Assembly (NCBI GenBank): GCA_041642035.1 | Contig: JBEPXC010000036.1 | Location: 1 to 21,260, forward strand | Length of the DNA: 21,260 nt | Direction: 5' to 3' | Origin: SKVR01 sp041642035 | Lineage (GTDB): Bacteria; Bacteroidota; Bacteroidia; Bacteroidales; UBA7960 | In this document: positions 1 to 7,982 of the stretch, piece after piece | How the letters are laid out: each line of letters starts with the position of its first letter | How positions within the stretch are numbered: position 1 is the first letter of the stretch | Made by a program: the position numbers and the translations under genes | Notes under the pieces: generated by a model | What the model was told of the DNA's origin: nothing | Seen by the model: only the letters and a program-made list of their open reading frames with translations | The model's database searches: none

Positions 1-1148
1 ATTTTGGAATAGTCAAGCACCTGATCGATAATCTCCCTGAGACTTTCAGAGGAGTTTTTTATGGTATTTACAAAATCTGTCTGGCGGCTGTCGAGAGGGG
101 TTTTTTCCATCAATTCCACCATACCGATAACTCCTGTGAGGGGTGTTCGGATCTCATGGCTTAGGCTGGCAAGAAATTTCTGCTTGAAATGGAGGGTGTT
201 TTTCTTTATCTCTATTTCCTTCTCAAGCATTTCCTTTTCAAGAACCAACGATATATCACGCACCACAAAGACGATCTTTTCTATTTCATGGTGTTCATTG
301 CGAATATAATTTCCAGATGTTTCAACCCATATATAATCTCCTTTGCTTGTCAGGGTTCTAAAGCGTATGATATTAGAAATGTCCTCCTGTATAGCATTAT
401 AAAAAGAATTTTTTACCCGGGAGGCATCCTCGGCATGTATTAGGGCGAAGAGGTTCTTGCCCTCAAAATACGTCGGGGTAAAACCTAGCATTCTACAGGA
501 AGGAGAAACATATTGTATGAGCCCCTGTGGATCACTCACCACGATCATTTCTGTCATACTATCTGTAATGGCCATCATTTCCTGTCGCTTAAGGCGAACC
601 TGTTGTTCAGCTATCTTACGACGACTTATATCATTTATAGCCAGATAACAAAGGTGACGCTGCTCCTTGATTTTCATGCGGGCTGTAAGGCATACATGTA
701 AAGCTTGTTGCTGATGCGTGATGAGCTCAAGCTCAATTTCATCACTTTTGTGGCCCTTTTGCAGCCTCTGGTAAAATACATGATAGGCATCCTGGTATTC
801 AGGCTTGATGAACTTTCTGAAATCAACCTGTTTTTCTCCCACAATATTAAACCCAAAATATTGATTTGCATTGCTGTTTGACTGTACAATGTGGTGCTGA
901 TCGTTAATGATGAGATATCCAAGGGGGGCCTCGTGAAACAGATCCTGGTATTCTTGTTGAGATCTTTCCAGCTCCTGTTGAATGCGTAAGAGCTCATCGT
1001 TTTGGAATTCAAGCTCATACTGGTAAATTTTCAAATCCTCTACCAGTTGCTCTAAAGACTTGGTATAAACCTCCGACAGCATCTTCTCCTTATTTAAAAG
1101 GATTTGATGGATCTGATTTTTGATGATATCTTTTTTTGCGTTGGCCAT
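1..1148 (-). CDS. PAS-PAS sensor histidine kinase, 3'-truncated by the window edge
   Basis: I translated this frame directly from the minus strand. It opens with ATG at 1148 (MANAKKDIIK), stays open for 382 codons and runs off the left edge without a stop. An N-terminal coiled region (about residues 20-65) is followed by a PAS domain (about 68-172, APLGYLIIN), a second PAS/PAC domain (about 190-300, MIVVSDPQGLIQYVSP, ending VVRDIS), a short helix, and a HisKA dimerisation domain whose H-box reads FLASLSHEIRTPLTG. H331 is the expected phospho-acceptor. The ATPase domain and any receiver domain lie outside the window. No transmembrane segment is visible, so a cytoplasmic sensor is likely. The gene starts 136 bases downstream of the CheB/CheR fusion on the same strand, which suggests a shared pathway and perhaps a shared transcript. 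The ligand cannot be predicted. The family call is firm; whether this is a simple or hybrid kinase is open. Confidence 0.93.
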   Translation of the reverse strand, partial: MANAKKDIIKNQIHQILLNKEKMLSEVYTKSLEQLVEDLKIYQYELEFQNDELLRIQQELERSQQEYQDLFHEAPLGYLIINDQHHIVQSNSNANQYFGFNIVGEKQVDFRKFIKPEYQDAYHVFYQRLQKGHKSDEIELELITHQQQALHVCLTARMKIKEQRHLCYLAINDISRRKIAEQQVRLKRQEMMAITDSMTEMIVVSDPQGLIQYVSPSCRMLGFTPTYFEGKNLFALIHAEDASRVKNSFYNAIQEDISNIIRFRTLTSKGDYIWVETSGNYIRNEHHEIEKIVFVVRDISLVLEKEMLEKEIEIKKNTLHFKQKFLASLSHEIRTPLTGVIGMVELMEKTPLDSRQTDFVNTIKNSSESLREIIDQVLDYSK

Positions 1149-1284
1149 AATGGTTTTTAACTAATTACGGGCTTAATACATCAATGAATCATAATTAATA
1201 GGGAGCAAAAAGCTGCTGTTGCTGTCCGCTTCTCATAAAAGGTGCCATATTCAATGCGTGCCAGGAGTTTTCCTGTCTTCGGGT

Positions 1285-4170
1285 TTATTCTATGGTTTTT
1301 ATCGCGTGTATATNNNNNNNNNNAAACTTCAGTGGATTTCCGTCTTTGGTTTTTTCTGTTATTCCTCCCCGGTCGTAAAACCATCGGTAATCTCCCGCTG
1401 CCGTCTTCAATCGGTAAACCACATTGTATTCCAGGGCTTTGCCTTCGAGATGATCCTGCATATGCTGTAAAGAGGAATCATAATCATCAGGATGAATAAG
1501 TTTACGTATTTCTGTAATATCTTTAGGGAATTTGTCTGGCGGATAGCCCAGCATGATTGCCTTTTTCTCATGTATGATTACATTTCCTGTGGATACATCC
1601 CACTCCCACCAGGCCATATTGCCCATTTGCATGGCCAGCTGTAATCGCTGGTTAGACACCATAAATTTATCTCTCTCTTTTTGTAGAGTACAGATATTTA
1701 CCATGGTTATCAGGATTCCATCCACGGCATTGTAATCGTTTCGGTAAGGTGCTATACGAAGCAGATAGTGGATGCGGTCATTGTGAGCAACCTCCTTTTC
1801 TGTTTTTCGGAGCCTTTCCTGCACCTGCTCGATGTCATCCATGAATGTGGGGTAAATGTATGCTGTGGCAAGGTCTCTCAAGGGGCGGCCTACATCAAAA
1901 TCCATTATCTTGCATATTTTGGCAAAGCTAGGAGTGTATTTTCGTATACGCAGCTTACTATCCAGATACAGTGCCGCTACTCCGGTATTGTTGAGCAGGT
2001 TGTTGACATCATTGTTGAGCAGGGTGAGCTCCTCAATTTTGTTTTGATGCTCATAGTTTACCGTGTGCAATTCTTCGTTGACCGATTGTAGCTCTTCATT
2101 GGTACTTTGCAACTCTTCATTGCTGGCCATGAGCTCTTCGTTGGAGGCCTGCAATTCCTCATTGGAGGTCTCCAACTCTTCCACCGTGGCCTGTAAATTC
2201 TCTTTGGTATACTGCAATTCGTATTGAAGTTCGGAAAGCTGATCTCTGAACTGGTCTTCTGCATTAATGATTTCTGGTGGTGATTCTTCCTGGCTGTTGG
2301 CCTTTTTTATTTCATGAAAAGAAATCAGAAAGGCATTGTTATTATCATTCTTTACCAATCGGCCTTCGATATTAATTCTACTCATGCGCCCGGCTTTGGA
2401 TAGTTTTACATTGTCAAATCTTACGGTATCCTTTTCCGATTTGAGCCGTCGGATAAGATTGGAAATAATAGCACTGAGATCATTTGATATCAGATTGTTA
2501 AGACTTTGGTTAAACTTGCCGGAGCGAAGCTCAATAAAGGGATTAATATCATTGATGATCTGTAGGATGTAAAAGTTCTCATCAATAATTACCGAAGGCG
2601 GTAGAATCATCTGTAGTATGTTACTGGCCATCTGATCATTCTTTGACGATTTGCTCTCCAGTCCATGCTTATCAGAACGATTCTGCGTGCGCAAAAATCC
2701 CATCCCGGTAGGAAACAGATTCAGTACACCCGGGCTAAGCACTGCCTTTCTTTTGTATATTTTATACTTGCTGCTCACTACATCGAAAGCCTCGGAATAT
2801 ACCCCAAGAGTTTCGCTGCTGCCCATAAACAGATATCCCCCCGATTTCAGCCCTAAACGAAAGATATTCAGTACATAAGCCTGACTGTCGGGTTTGAAGT
2901 AAATGAAAAGATTGCGGCAAACAATTAAATCGAGCTTTGAGAAGGGAGGATCCTTCAACACGTTATGGGTTGCAAATATTACCATTTTACGAAGGCCTTC
3001 GCCTACCTGATAGCCATTTTCGCGCCTAACAAAATACTTGGCCACCAGGTGAGGATCGACATCACTCAGGATACTTTCAGGATAATAGCCTTGTCCGGCC
3101 AAGGCAACGGATTTTTTATCTATGTCGGTAGCAAAAATCTTTACCTCCAGGTTTATCTTATGCTCTTCCATGTATTCCTTTACCAACATGGCCAGCGAAT
3201 ATACCTCTTCGCCTGTTGAACAAGCTACCGACCATATGCGAAGCTCTTTTTGCCCTTGCCCGAGCAGGTCGGGGATCACACCGGTGCGCAACATACCAAA
3301 GGCTTCTTCATCCCTGAAAAAACGGGTTACCCCTATAAGCAATTCACGATAAAGGATATCCTTTTCTTTCTCCGAATTGGCTAGCAGGCGGATATAATCT
3401 TCTAACTTATCAAAACGGTTGATGTTGAGACGTCGTTCCAATCTACGGATAATAGTGTTTTCTTTGTAATAAGAAAAATCAATGCCACAATAGTCGCGCA
3501 GAATAAGCATGATGCGCGAAAGATTATCGTCTTCCCCCGCAAGGACATCGTCAGCATAGGCAGGCTTTTTCAAAAACGGATGCCTGATATAGTTAATCAG
3601 TGCCTCGGCCATATCTGCCGGAGGCAAAATAAAATCAACCAGACCGGTCGATATACTGCTTCGTGGCATGCCATCAAAACGGGCCGTTTTTTCATCCTGC
3701 ACCATAATCATACCTCCTGCTTCCTTAATGGCCCGTGTGCCCAGAGTACCATCGCTGCCTGTGCCTGAAAGGACTACACCAATAGCTTTCTTTTCTTTAT
3801 CAACGGCCAGAGAGCGAAAGAATATGTCGATGGGTAAGATGATTCTGCTACGTATCCCCTGATCTTCCAATACCAGCTTACCGTGAAAAATCGACATGTT
3901 TTTGCGGGGTGGAATCAGATAAATGGTGTCAGCCTCAACGGGCATGCCATCTTCAACTTTTACAATACGCAGTCGGGTATAACGGGCCAACAGTTCATCC
4001 ATTAGGCTTTTGTAATCGGGCGAAAGATGCTGAATTACAACAAACGCAAGGCCCGTTTTTTCGGGCATGGCCTTAAAAAACTCCTGCAGTGCTTCAAGCC
4101 CTCCCGCCGAAGCACCTATTCCAACAATGTATTCGGCTATTTCAAGGTTTTTCATTGCAGTAATATTCAT
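1285..4170 (-). CDS. CheB-CheR-coiled coil-PAS fusion (methylesterase/methyltransferase signalling protein)
   Basis: About 961 residues. Residues 12-195 are a CheB methylesterase domain with its triad visible: S21 in GIGASAGG, H48 in IQHLSPD and D140 in SGTGSDG. Residues 215-475 are a CheR methyltransferase: an N-terminal helical part with IIRRLERRL, SAM-binding WSVACSTGEE (313-322), FATDID, and CRNLFIYF. A PAS-like segment (about 515-625) follows, then a long coiled coil (640-720) of repeated NEEL heptads, a PAS domain (725-830) and a final PAS_3-type domain from about 840 (WWEWD, IHPDD, DYRWFYDRGG). There is no CheB receiver domain and no kinase. Reading is continuous from ATG 4170 to 1324, where a 10-N gap interrupts the last PAC motif. 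Beyond the gap the frame ending IHAIKTIE and stopping at 1285 resembles a PAC ending (G-T-x-T-D/N-I-H), so the protein probably ends there. M6 is an alternative start. No CheA or receptor gene is in the window. Confidence 0.93.
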   Translation of the reverse strand: MNITAMKNLEIAEYIVGIGASAGGLEALQEFFKAMPEKTGLAFVVIQHLSPDYKSLMDELLARYTRLRIVKVEDGMPVEADTIYLIPPRKNMSIFHGKLVLEDQGIRSRIILPIDIFFRSLAVDKEKKAIGVVLSGTGSDGTLGTRAIKEAGGMIMVQDEKTARFDGMPRSSISTGLVDFILPPADMAEALINYIRHPFLKKPAYADDVLAGEDDNLSRIMLILRDYCGIDFSYYKENTIIRRLERRLNINRFDKLEDYIRLLANSEKEKDILYRELLIGVTRFFRDEEAFGMLRTGVIPDLLGQGQKELRIWSVACSTGEEVYSLAMLVKEYMEEHKINLEVKIFATDIDKKSVALAGQGYYPESILSDVDPHLVAKYFVRRENGYQVGEGLRKMVIFATHNVLKDPPFSKLDLIVCRNLFIYFKPDSQAYVLNIFRLGLKSGGYLFMGSSETLGVYSEAFDVVSSKYKIYKRKAVLSPGVLNLFPTGMGFLRTQNRSDKHGLESKSSKNDQMASNILQMILPPSVIIDENFYILQIINDINPFIELRSGKFNQSLNNLISNDLSAIISNLIRRLKSEKDTVRFDNVKLSKAGRMSRINIEGRLVKNDNNNAFLISFHEIKKANSQEESPPEIINAEDQFRDQLSELQYELQYTKENLQATVEELETSNEELQASNEELMASNEELQSTNEELQSVNEELHTVNYEHQNKIEELTLLNNDVNNLLNNTGVAALYLDSKLRIRKYTPSFAKICKIMDFDVGRPLRDLATAYIYPTFMDDIEQVQERLRKTEKEVAHNDRIHYLLRIAPYRNDYNAVDGILITMVNICTLQKERDKFMVSNQRLQLAMQMGNMAWWEWDVSTGNVIIHEKKAIMLGYPPDKFPKDITEIRKLIHPDDYDSSLQHMQDHLEGKALEYNVVYRLKTAAGDYRWFYDRGGITEKTKDGNPLKFXXXXIHAIKTIE
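1314..1323. other. Assembly gap of 10 N inside the CheB/CheR gene
   Basis: Ten consecutive N sit after the Lys-Phe codons of the last PAS domain. Ten N is often a placeholder rather than a measured length. The motif on either side (LKF before; IHAIKTIE after) fits a PAC ending of the type L-K-F-T-G-T-x-T-N-I-H, which would need about 16 missing bases rather than 10. The exact C-terminus of the gene is therefore provisional. Confidence 0.97.
2059..2187 (-). repeat. 21-base tandem repeat encoding NEEL heptads (coiled-coil linker)
   Basis: Residues about 662-704 of the CheB/CheR fusion repeat a seven-residue unit of the form (A/S)-(S/T/V)-N-E-E-L-(Q/M/H) six times, giving a 21-base imperfect tandem repeat in the DNA. 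The heptad spacing with Leu and Glu at fixed places indicates a dimeric coiled coil between the enzymatic half and the PAS half. Such a linker is common in CheB-CheR-PAS fusions, so this is a protein feature and not a mobile repeat. Confidence 0.8.
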
Positions 4171-4608
4171 CGTTGATATACTCTTTAGTAAATAAAATTA
4201 ACATAATTTGTCATTGCCATCTCCGTTAAATTCAGCCTCTAATAGTTTCTCCTTTCAAAGTGGCTATTATAAAGCGATGAAAAGGATCGGCAGAGGGTTA
4301 AATAATCTAATTTAAAGGTACAAATTATAAAACATCGTTAAGATTCTTTAAACACAATTTTATCAACGATTGTTTAAATAATTACTTCACAAATAGTGAA
4401 AAGAGACTATTCTTGGTTAGAAAAATATGGGCAAAAAGTGAATTATCTGTCCTTTACCAAGCATGTTGCTTATTAGCATCGATGCTGACAGAAAACTGAT
4501 GGTAAACTCATACAGGAGCTCTGGTGCATCACCAGGCCTTAACGTTTATTTGCAGAATCTAAATCTATGGTTATTTCCCTAAAGCTGCCATAATGAACGT
4601 AGAGGCAT
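4171..4608. other. Intergenic region without a convincing gene
   Basis: About 440 bases separate the start of the CheB/CheR gene from the terminator behind the DUF4837 gene. The left part is very A+T rich and probably contains the CheB/CheR promoter, but I could not find a clean TAnnTTTG box on the minus strand. The right part holds a perfect 12-base palindrome AGCATCGATGCT (4475-4486) and a small perfect hairpin CTGGTG-CAT-CACCAG (4521-4535). A 39-codon plus-strand frame (4463-4582) ends 27 bases before the terminator. I see no RNA family. Confidence 0.5.
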
Positions 4609-4644
4609 AAAAAAAAGCCTTGATTCATCAAGGCTTTTTTTTTT
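4609..4644. terminator. Bidirectional intrinsic terminator downstream of the DUF4837 gene
   Basis: A perfect stem, AAAAAAGCCTTGA (4611-4623) with TCAAGGCTTTTTT (4628-4640), closes a TTCA loop. An A-run on the left and a 10-T run on the right make it a U-tailed hairpin on both strands. On minus it lies 18 bases after the DUF4837 stop codon, which is its obvious job. On plus it would stop any transcript entering from 4171-4608, where no annotated gene exists. Confidence 0.85.
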
Positions 4645-4661
4645 ATGGAATACGTTTCTTT

Positions 4662-5699
4662 TTATGCAGGTTGTTGATGTTGTTCTGTTTCATTTTCTTG
4701 TTCTTCCTCATCCTCGTGCCATACCTTTACACTGTATAGGAGTGCTTCTACCTGACGAAGGTAATCTCTTTTGTCAAACTTTGGGGCATATACAAATCCA
4801 TCCAGGTTTATAAGCCTGCTGTTTATTTCATCTACAAAGGTGATGTTGATAAAAGGGCCGCCCATATAATCTGACTTTATACGCCATAAACCGCGGGCCT
4901 CAACTCCATACATATCGTTAAAATTAATTTCCCGAAACATAGGCGGAATGTCAGGATAAGTGGTCATATAGGTATCGGGGAAAGTGCCGGGTATATGAGC
5001 TTGAGTAAGGGAGTCTCTTCGTGACCAAATGGTTTGATGATCGAAATCTTTATCGGGATGGGTATAGGGTAACACGGTGATTAATACCCCCAGATCGAGC
5101 TCATCACGAGTGCCCGTTTGTCTTAGCCATACGAAATCCGATTCTTGCTTAGCAACGAAGTAGCCTTCCGGTACACTGATAGTGAGGCCAAGATTTTCTC
5201 TTACTATATTTCGTGCTTGCACATTAATCATTTTGCTAAAGGCATTAATAAGTCTCTCCCTTTCGGTTTTTAAATAATAATCGATAAAGGTTTCCCCATT
5301 TTTTTCCATAATTCTTTTCAATGCATCCTCGTCGGGTACCGAAATATTTATAACCATTTGTGGATACGACCATTGGTCTCTTTTGAGTACAATCCTACCT
5401 TTTTCAAGCGAGGGGTCAAAATCCACCAGAAAAATGTTTCTATGGGTTTCAAAAAGCTCCGCAAAGGCGGAGTGTGGTATTTGATACAGGTCGAAATGAG
5501 GTTCAGCCTGAGGCAGCATAGGCACATAAGATGCGAAAACATCTTTTACAATTTCACCCGCTTTACCTTCCCAACGAGCTTTGTTCATTACAACCACCAT
5601 TTCACCAGCCTTTCCGCTAGCGGCAGGTTTTCTGGGGCCTGATTCTGAACCACATGAAACAGCCCAAAGCGCCATAAGAATAACGATTAATCTTTGCAT
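4662..5699 (-). CDS. DUF4837 family lipoprotein
   Basis: From ATG 5699 the product is 345 residues and begins MQRLIVILMALWAVSCGS, a short hydrophobic signal with a lipobox ending at Cys16, so it is a lipoprotein. An upstream in-frame ATG at 5750 would add 17 residues (YCFFVCFYIQ...) and lies in the loop of an inverted repeat, so I prefer 5699. The rest is soluble, with the pattern I associate with DUF4837, a Bacteroidota family of unknown function: VVVMNKARWEGKAGE near the N-terminus, then IFLVDFDPSLEKG, SVPEGYFVAK and MYGVEARGLWRI. The C-terminus is very acidic and Gln-rich (HEDEEEQENETEQ). It is the last gene of the envelope block, 134 bases after the lytic transglycosylase gene, with its own possible promoter and a strong terminator. 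The enzymatic role is unknown. Confidence 0.85.
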   Translation of the reverse strand: MQRLIVILMALWAVSCGSESGPRKPAASGKAGEMVVVMNKARWEGKAGEIVKDVFASYVPMLPQAEPHFDLYQIPHSAFAELFETHRNIFLVDFDPSLEKGRIVLKRDQWSYPQMVINISVPDEDALKRIMEKNGETFIDYYLKTERERLINAFSKMINVQARNIVRENLGLTISVPEGYFVAKQESDFVWLRQTGTRDELDLGVLITVLPYTHPDKDFDHQTIWSRRDSLTQAHIPGTFPDTYMTTYPDIPPMFREINFNDMYGVEARGLWRIKSDYMGGPFINITFVDEINSRLINLDGFVYAPKFDKRDYLRQVEALLYSVKVWHEDEEEQENETEQHQQPA

Positions 5700-5725
5700 A
5701 GCTTTATTTTTTAAGGATTGTATAT

Positions 5726-5768
5726 AAAAACAAACAAAGAAACAATACATAATATTGTTCTTTGTTTG
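5726..5768 (-). terminator. A+T-rich inverted repeat with T-tail (terminator or attenuator)
   Basis: CAAACAAAGAAACAATA (5731-5747) pairs with TATTGTTCTTTGTTTG (5753-5768) with a single unpaired A and a 5-base loop. Read on minus, the hairpin is followed by TTTTT (5730-5726). It lies after the stop of the lytic transglycosylase gene (5834) and before the DUF4837 start (5699). The low G+C of the stem makes it weaker than a usual terminator. If the promoter box at 5770-5777 is used, the hairpin would also form the start of the DUF4837 leader. Confidence 0.5.
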
Positions 5769-5769
5769 T

Positions 5770-5777
5770 CAAAAGTA
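5770..5777 (-). promoter_or_regulatory. Candidate -7 box TACTTTTG for the DUF4837 gene
   Basis: On minus the bases read TACTTTTG, an exact match to the Bacteroidota -7 consensus TAnnTTTG, 70 bases upstream of the DUF4837 ATG. I did not find a matching TTG -33 element at the usual 17-23 base spacing, so the call rests on the -7 box and its position only. Confidence 0.35.
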
Positions 5778-5833
5778 TAATTTTTTTATAGGAATAGCAG
5801 GAAAAGTCTGGCACTTCTCCGTGAAGTTTTTAT

Positions 5834-7507
5834 TTATTCGGGTTGTTGGTCGTTAACACTAATCTTGATTTTTTGTCCCGGGCTCAGGTTGGCATCTGCT
5901 GTAAAATCATTTAATTCTTTCAGATCATCTACACTGATATGTTCGTATCGACTGGCTATGTCATATAGTGTATCTCCGTCCTGCACCGTATAATATATAA
6001 AGCCTTCCTGCTCGTCGGTTGATTGTGTTTTCACAATTTCATTTTGAGTGGCATTGGAAGGTCTTCTTACTACAAGGTTTTGACCAGGATAGATAGTTGT
6101 ACCAGAGATATTATTCCACTGCCTGATATCGTTTACATTAATTCTATATCGACTAGCAATTACTCCAAGGGTTTCGCCTCTTTTAACTACATGGGTGTTG
6201 GTATTTGAGGCCAATTGGGTGGCAGGTCTGGCGGGGGCATTTACAATGAGTCGTTGTCCCGGTCTGATGAGGGTACCTCTCATATTATTAAGATTCTGAA
6301 TATTTCTTACGCTGGTGCCATAGCGTCTGGCTATTGAGCCCAGCACCTCTCCCCGTCGCACCACATGCGTGGTTGTTTGTTGCATTTGTGCAGCTAAAAG
6401 CTCCTGCCTTAATTGCTCGGGTGTACGATGATTGTATATGGTATCGGCATTGGCCAGGAATACTCCGGCAAAATCACGGGGCAATCTCAGCACATAAGGG
6501 TTTTTTTCATTATAGGGGATAATGCTTTGTTTGAAAGTTGGGTTCAGATATCTCAGATGATCCAATGGGATATCCAGAAACTTACTCACAGTTTTTAGGC
6601 TAATCTCCTGGCTTACCTGAATGGTATCTACATCAAAATGAGAAAAGACGGGTGGATTGGGGAAAAGATTGTGATTATGAGCATTCTCCATCACATAGGT
6701 TACCGCCATAAAGGCAGGCACATAATTGCGCGTTTCTCTGGGTAGGTAATTGCGTATAGCCCAGAAATCCCTTACTCCGCCGGCACGTCTGATGGCTCTG
6801 TTAACATTGCCCGGACCTGCATTGTAGGCACACAATACCAGGTTCCAGTCGTGGTATATATTATAAAGATCAACAAAGTGCTCGCATGCCGCGATGGTTG
6901 ATTTGTAAATGTCGCTTCTGTCGTCTACAACAGAATTTACCTGTAGGCCATACATTTTACCTGTACCATACATAAATTGCCACAGTCCGGTCGCTCCTGC
7001 CCGAGAGCGGGCAATCGGGTTAAGTGCAGATTCAATTACGGCAAGATATTTCAGTTCCAGAGGTAAGTTGTATTTGTCCAGCTGTTCTTCAAAGAAAGGA
7101 AAATAAAGCTGACCCAGACCCAATACCTTTTCTGAAAGTTCGCGCCTGCGATTGGCATATAGCCCAATGAAACTTTTAACAGAAGAATTATAAATAAAGT
7201 CTATTGTTGAATTGGCATTTAGTTCCATAAATCTGGCGTTGTAAACCGAATCGTTATATTCAGGTATAAAACCCACAGGAAAATTGTTTACGTTTTCGGG
7301 TAGCTGATCGCGCTTTTCTATGTTGGTGAATACACTCAACAGAGCCAGACTGTCTAGCATAGCTACAATGGGATCATCAGGAGCAATCTGGAAAACCTCT
7401 TCCGTTTGCGTGTTGGTGCTGTCTGCTTTAACATCTTCGGTTGCGTGCAGGCAGGTTAAATTTACGACAGATAATATGGCGGCGACAAGGATTATTCTTT
7501 TATACAT
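5834..7507 (-). CDS. mltD: MltD-like lytic transglycosylase with three LysM domains
   Basis: 557 residues. A signal peptide (MYKRIILVAAILSVVNLTCLHA) directs export to the periplasm. A GH23/SLT domain spans about 140-270: the catalytic Glu159 lies in YLAVIESALNP, followed by AGATGLWQFM and AYNAGPGNV (227-235), the usual three transglycosylase motifs. Three LysM peptidoglycan-binding domains follow, at about 380-422 (VRRGEVLGSIARRYG), 438-480 (VKRGETLGVIASRY) and 505-550 (VQDGDTLYDIASRY). MltD-type enzymes cleave the MurNAc-GlcNAc bond and form 1,6-anhydro-MurNAc ends; the LysM modules anchor them on the wall. The order signal-SLT-LysM and the length match MltD. It follows tatA and the EnvC-like gene on the same strand, after about 214 bases of spacer, which fits a wall-remodelling block. 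All catalytic motifs are present, so it should be active. Confidence 0.94.
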   Translation of the reverse strand: MYKRIILVAAILSVVNLTCLHATEDVKADSTNTQTEEVFQIAPDDPIVAMLDSLALLSVFTNIEKRDQLPENVNNFPVGFIPEYNDSVYNARFMELNANSTIDFIYNSSVKSFIGLYANRRRELSEKVLGLGQLYFPFFEEQLDKYNLPLELKYLAVIESALNPIARSRAGATGLWQFMYGTGKMYGLQVNSVVDDRSDIYKSTIAACEHFVDLYNIYHDWNLVLCAYNAGPGNVNRAIRRAGGVRDFWAIRNYLPRETRNYVPAFMAVTYVMENAHNHNLFPNPPVFSHFDVDTIQVSQEISLKTVSKFLDIPLDHLRYLNPTFKQSIIPYNEKNPYVLRLPRDFAGVFLANADTIYNHRTPEQLRQELLAAQMQQTTTHVVRRGEVLGSIARRYGTSVRNIQNLNNMRGTLIRPGQRLIVNAPARPATQLASNTNTHVVKRGETLGVIASRYRINVNDIRQWNNISGTTIYPGQNLVVRRPSNATQNEIVKTQSTDEQEGFIYYTVQDGDTLYDIASRYEHISVDDLKELNDFTADANLSPGQKIKISVNDQQPE

Positions 7508-7721
7508 AATGTAGAGATATTATGGAATGATGGGGACACGGGTTTAATGAAATCTTTTACGCAAAAACGCAACTCCAGGTTTTCATCAATGAGATTGATT
7601 GACAATTCCTGGTGCAAATGTTTTAATTTCTGATCAATAAAACAATAGGGAATATGCGGGTTTTTTTCACCTGTTGTTTTGGCAAGAAACAGGTGTTATA
7701 CGCAAATGGAAAAGGGATGGT

Positions 7722-7910
7722 TTATTCTTGTCTTCTTACTTCCGTATTTTCATCGTCTTTTTGAGCGTCTTTAAATTCCTTCATGCCTTTACCGAGGCCT
7801 TTCATGAGTTCAGGAATTTTTCTGCCTCCAAAAAGAAGTAAGATAATAATGGCAATAATGATGATTTCGGTTGCGCCAATCATGGCTAATATAGGAGCTG
7901 TAGTATACAT
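7722..7910 (-). CDS. tatA: Sec-independent (twin-arginine) translocase subunit TatA
   Basis: 62 residues. A short N-terminus with a Gly-(Ala/Thr)-Glu turn (MIGATEI) is followed by one hydrophobic helix (IIIIAIIILLLF), the conserved FGG hinge (FGGRKIPELMKGLGKG) and an amphipathic helix leading to an acidic tail (KEFKDAQKDDENTE). This is the TatA/TatE plan, and the length is normal. TatA oligomers form the membrane passage for folded proteins carrying twin-arginine signals. No tatB or tatC is adjacent. It sits alone between the EnvC-like gene (72 bases before) and the MltD-like gene. In Escherichia coli some wall amidases (AmiA, AmiC) are Tat substrates and EnvC activates amidases, so the neighbourhood is suggestive, although no amidase gene is in view. 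ATG 7910 gives the usual N-terminal length; M10 would be unusually short. Confidence 0.95.
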   Translation of the reverse strand: MYTTAPILAMIGATEIIIIAIIILLLFGGRKIPELMKGLGKGMKEFKDAQKDDENTEVRRQE

Positions 7911-7936
7911 GATTCTTATTTTTTAAGTAGTGTAAG

Positions 7937-7944
7937 CAAAATTA
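7937..7944 (-). promoter_or_regulatory. Candidate -7 box TAATTTTG upstream of tatA
   Basis: On minus the bases read TAATTTTG, an exact TAnnTTTG match, 26 bases upstream of the tatA ATG in the 72-base spacer after the EnvC-like gene. No TTG -33 element is visible at the expected spacing, so tatA may instead be read from the upstream operon. Confidence 0.35.
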
Positions 7945-7982
7945 GAAAAATTAATTAGAATATGGCTTAAAGATTCGAAAAA

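Noticed and set aside
674..1018. Minus-strand frame of 114 codons within the histidine kinase gene
   Set aside because: It is out of frame with the PAS-PAS-HisKA reading that is continuous from 1148 to the window edge; it has no domain.
2059..2187. 21-base tandem repeats considered as a minisatellite or CRISPR-like array
   Set aside because: The repeats are in frame, uninterrupted by spacers and encode coiled-coil heptads of a known linker type.
7668..7695. Inverted repeat CACCTGTT/AACAGGTG after tatA, considered as a terminator
   Set aside because: On minus the stem is followed by A residues and not T, and the loop is 12 bases, so it is not a credible intrinsic terminator.
7499..7700. Open minus-strand stretch of about 60 codons between tatA and the MltD-like gene (GEKNPHIPYCFIDQKL...)
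   Set aside because: It has no ATG, overlaps the start of the MltD-like gene in another frame and matches nothing I know; probably chance.
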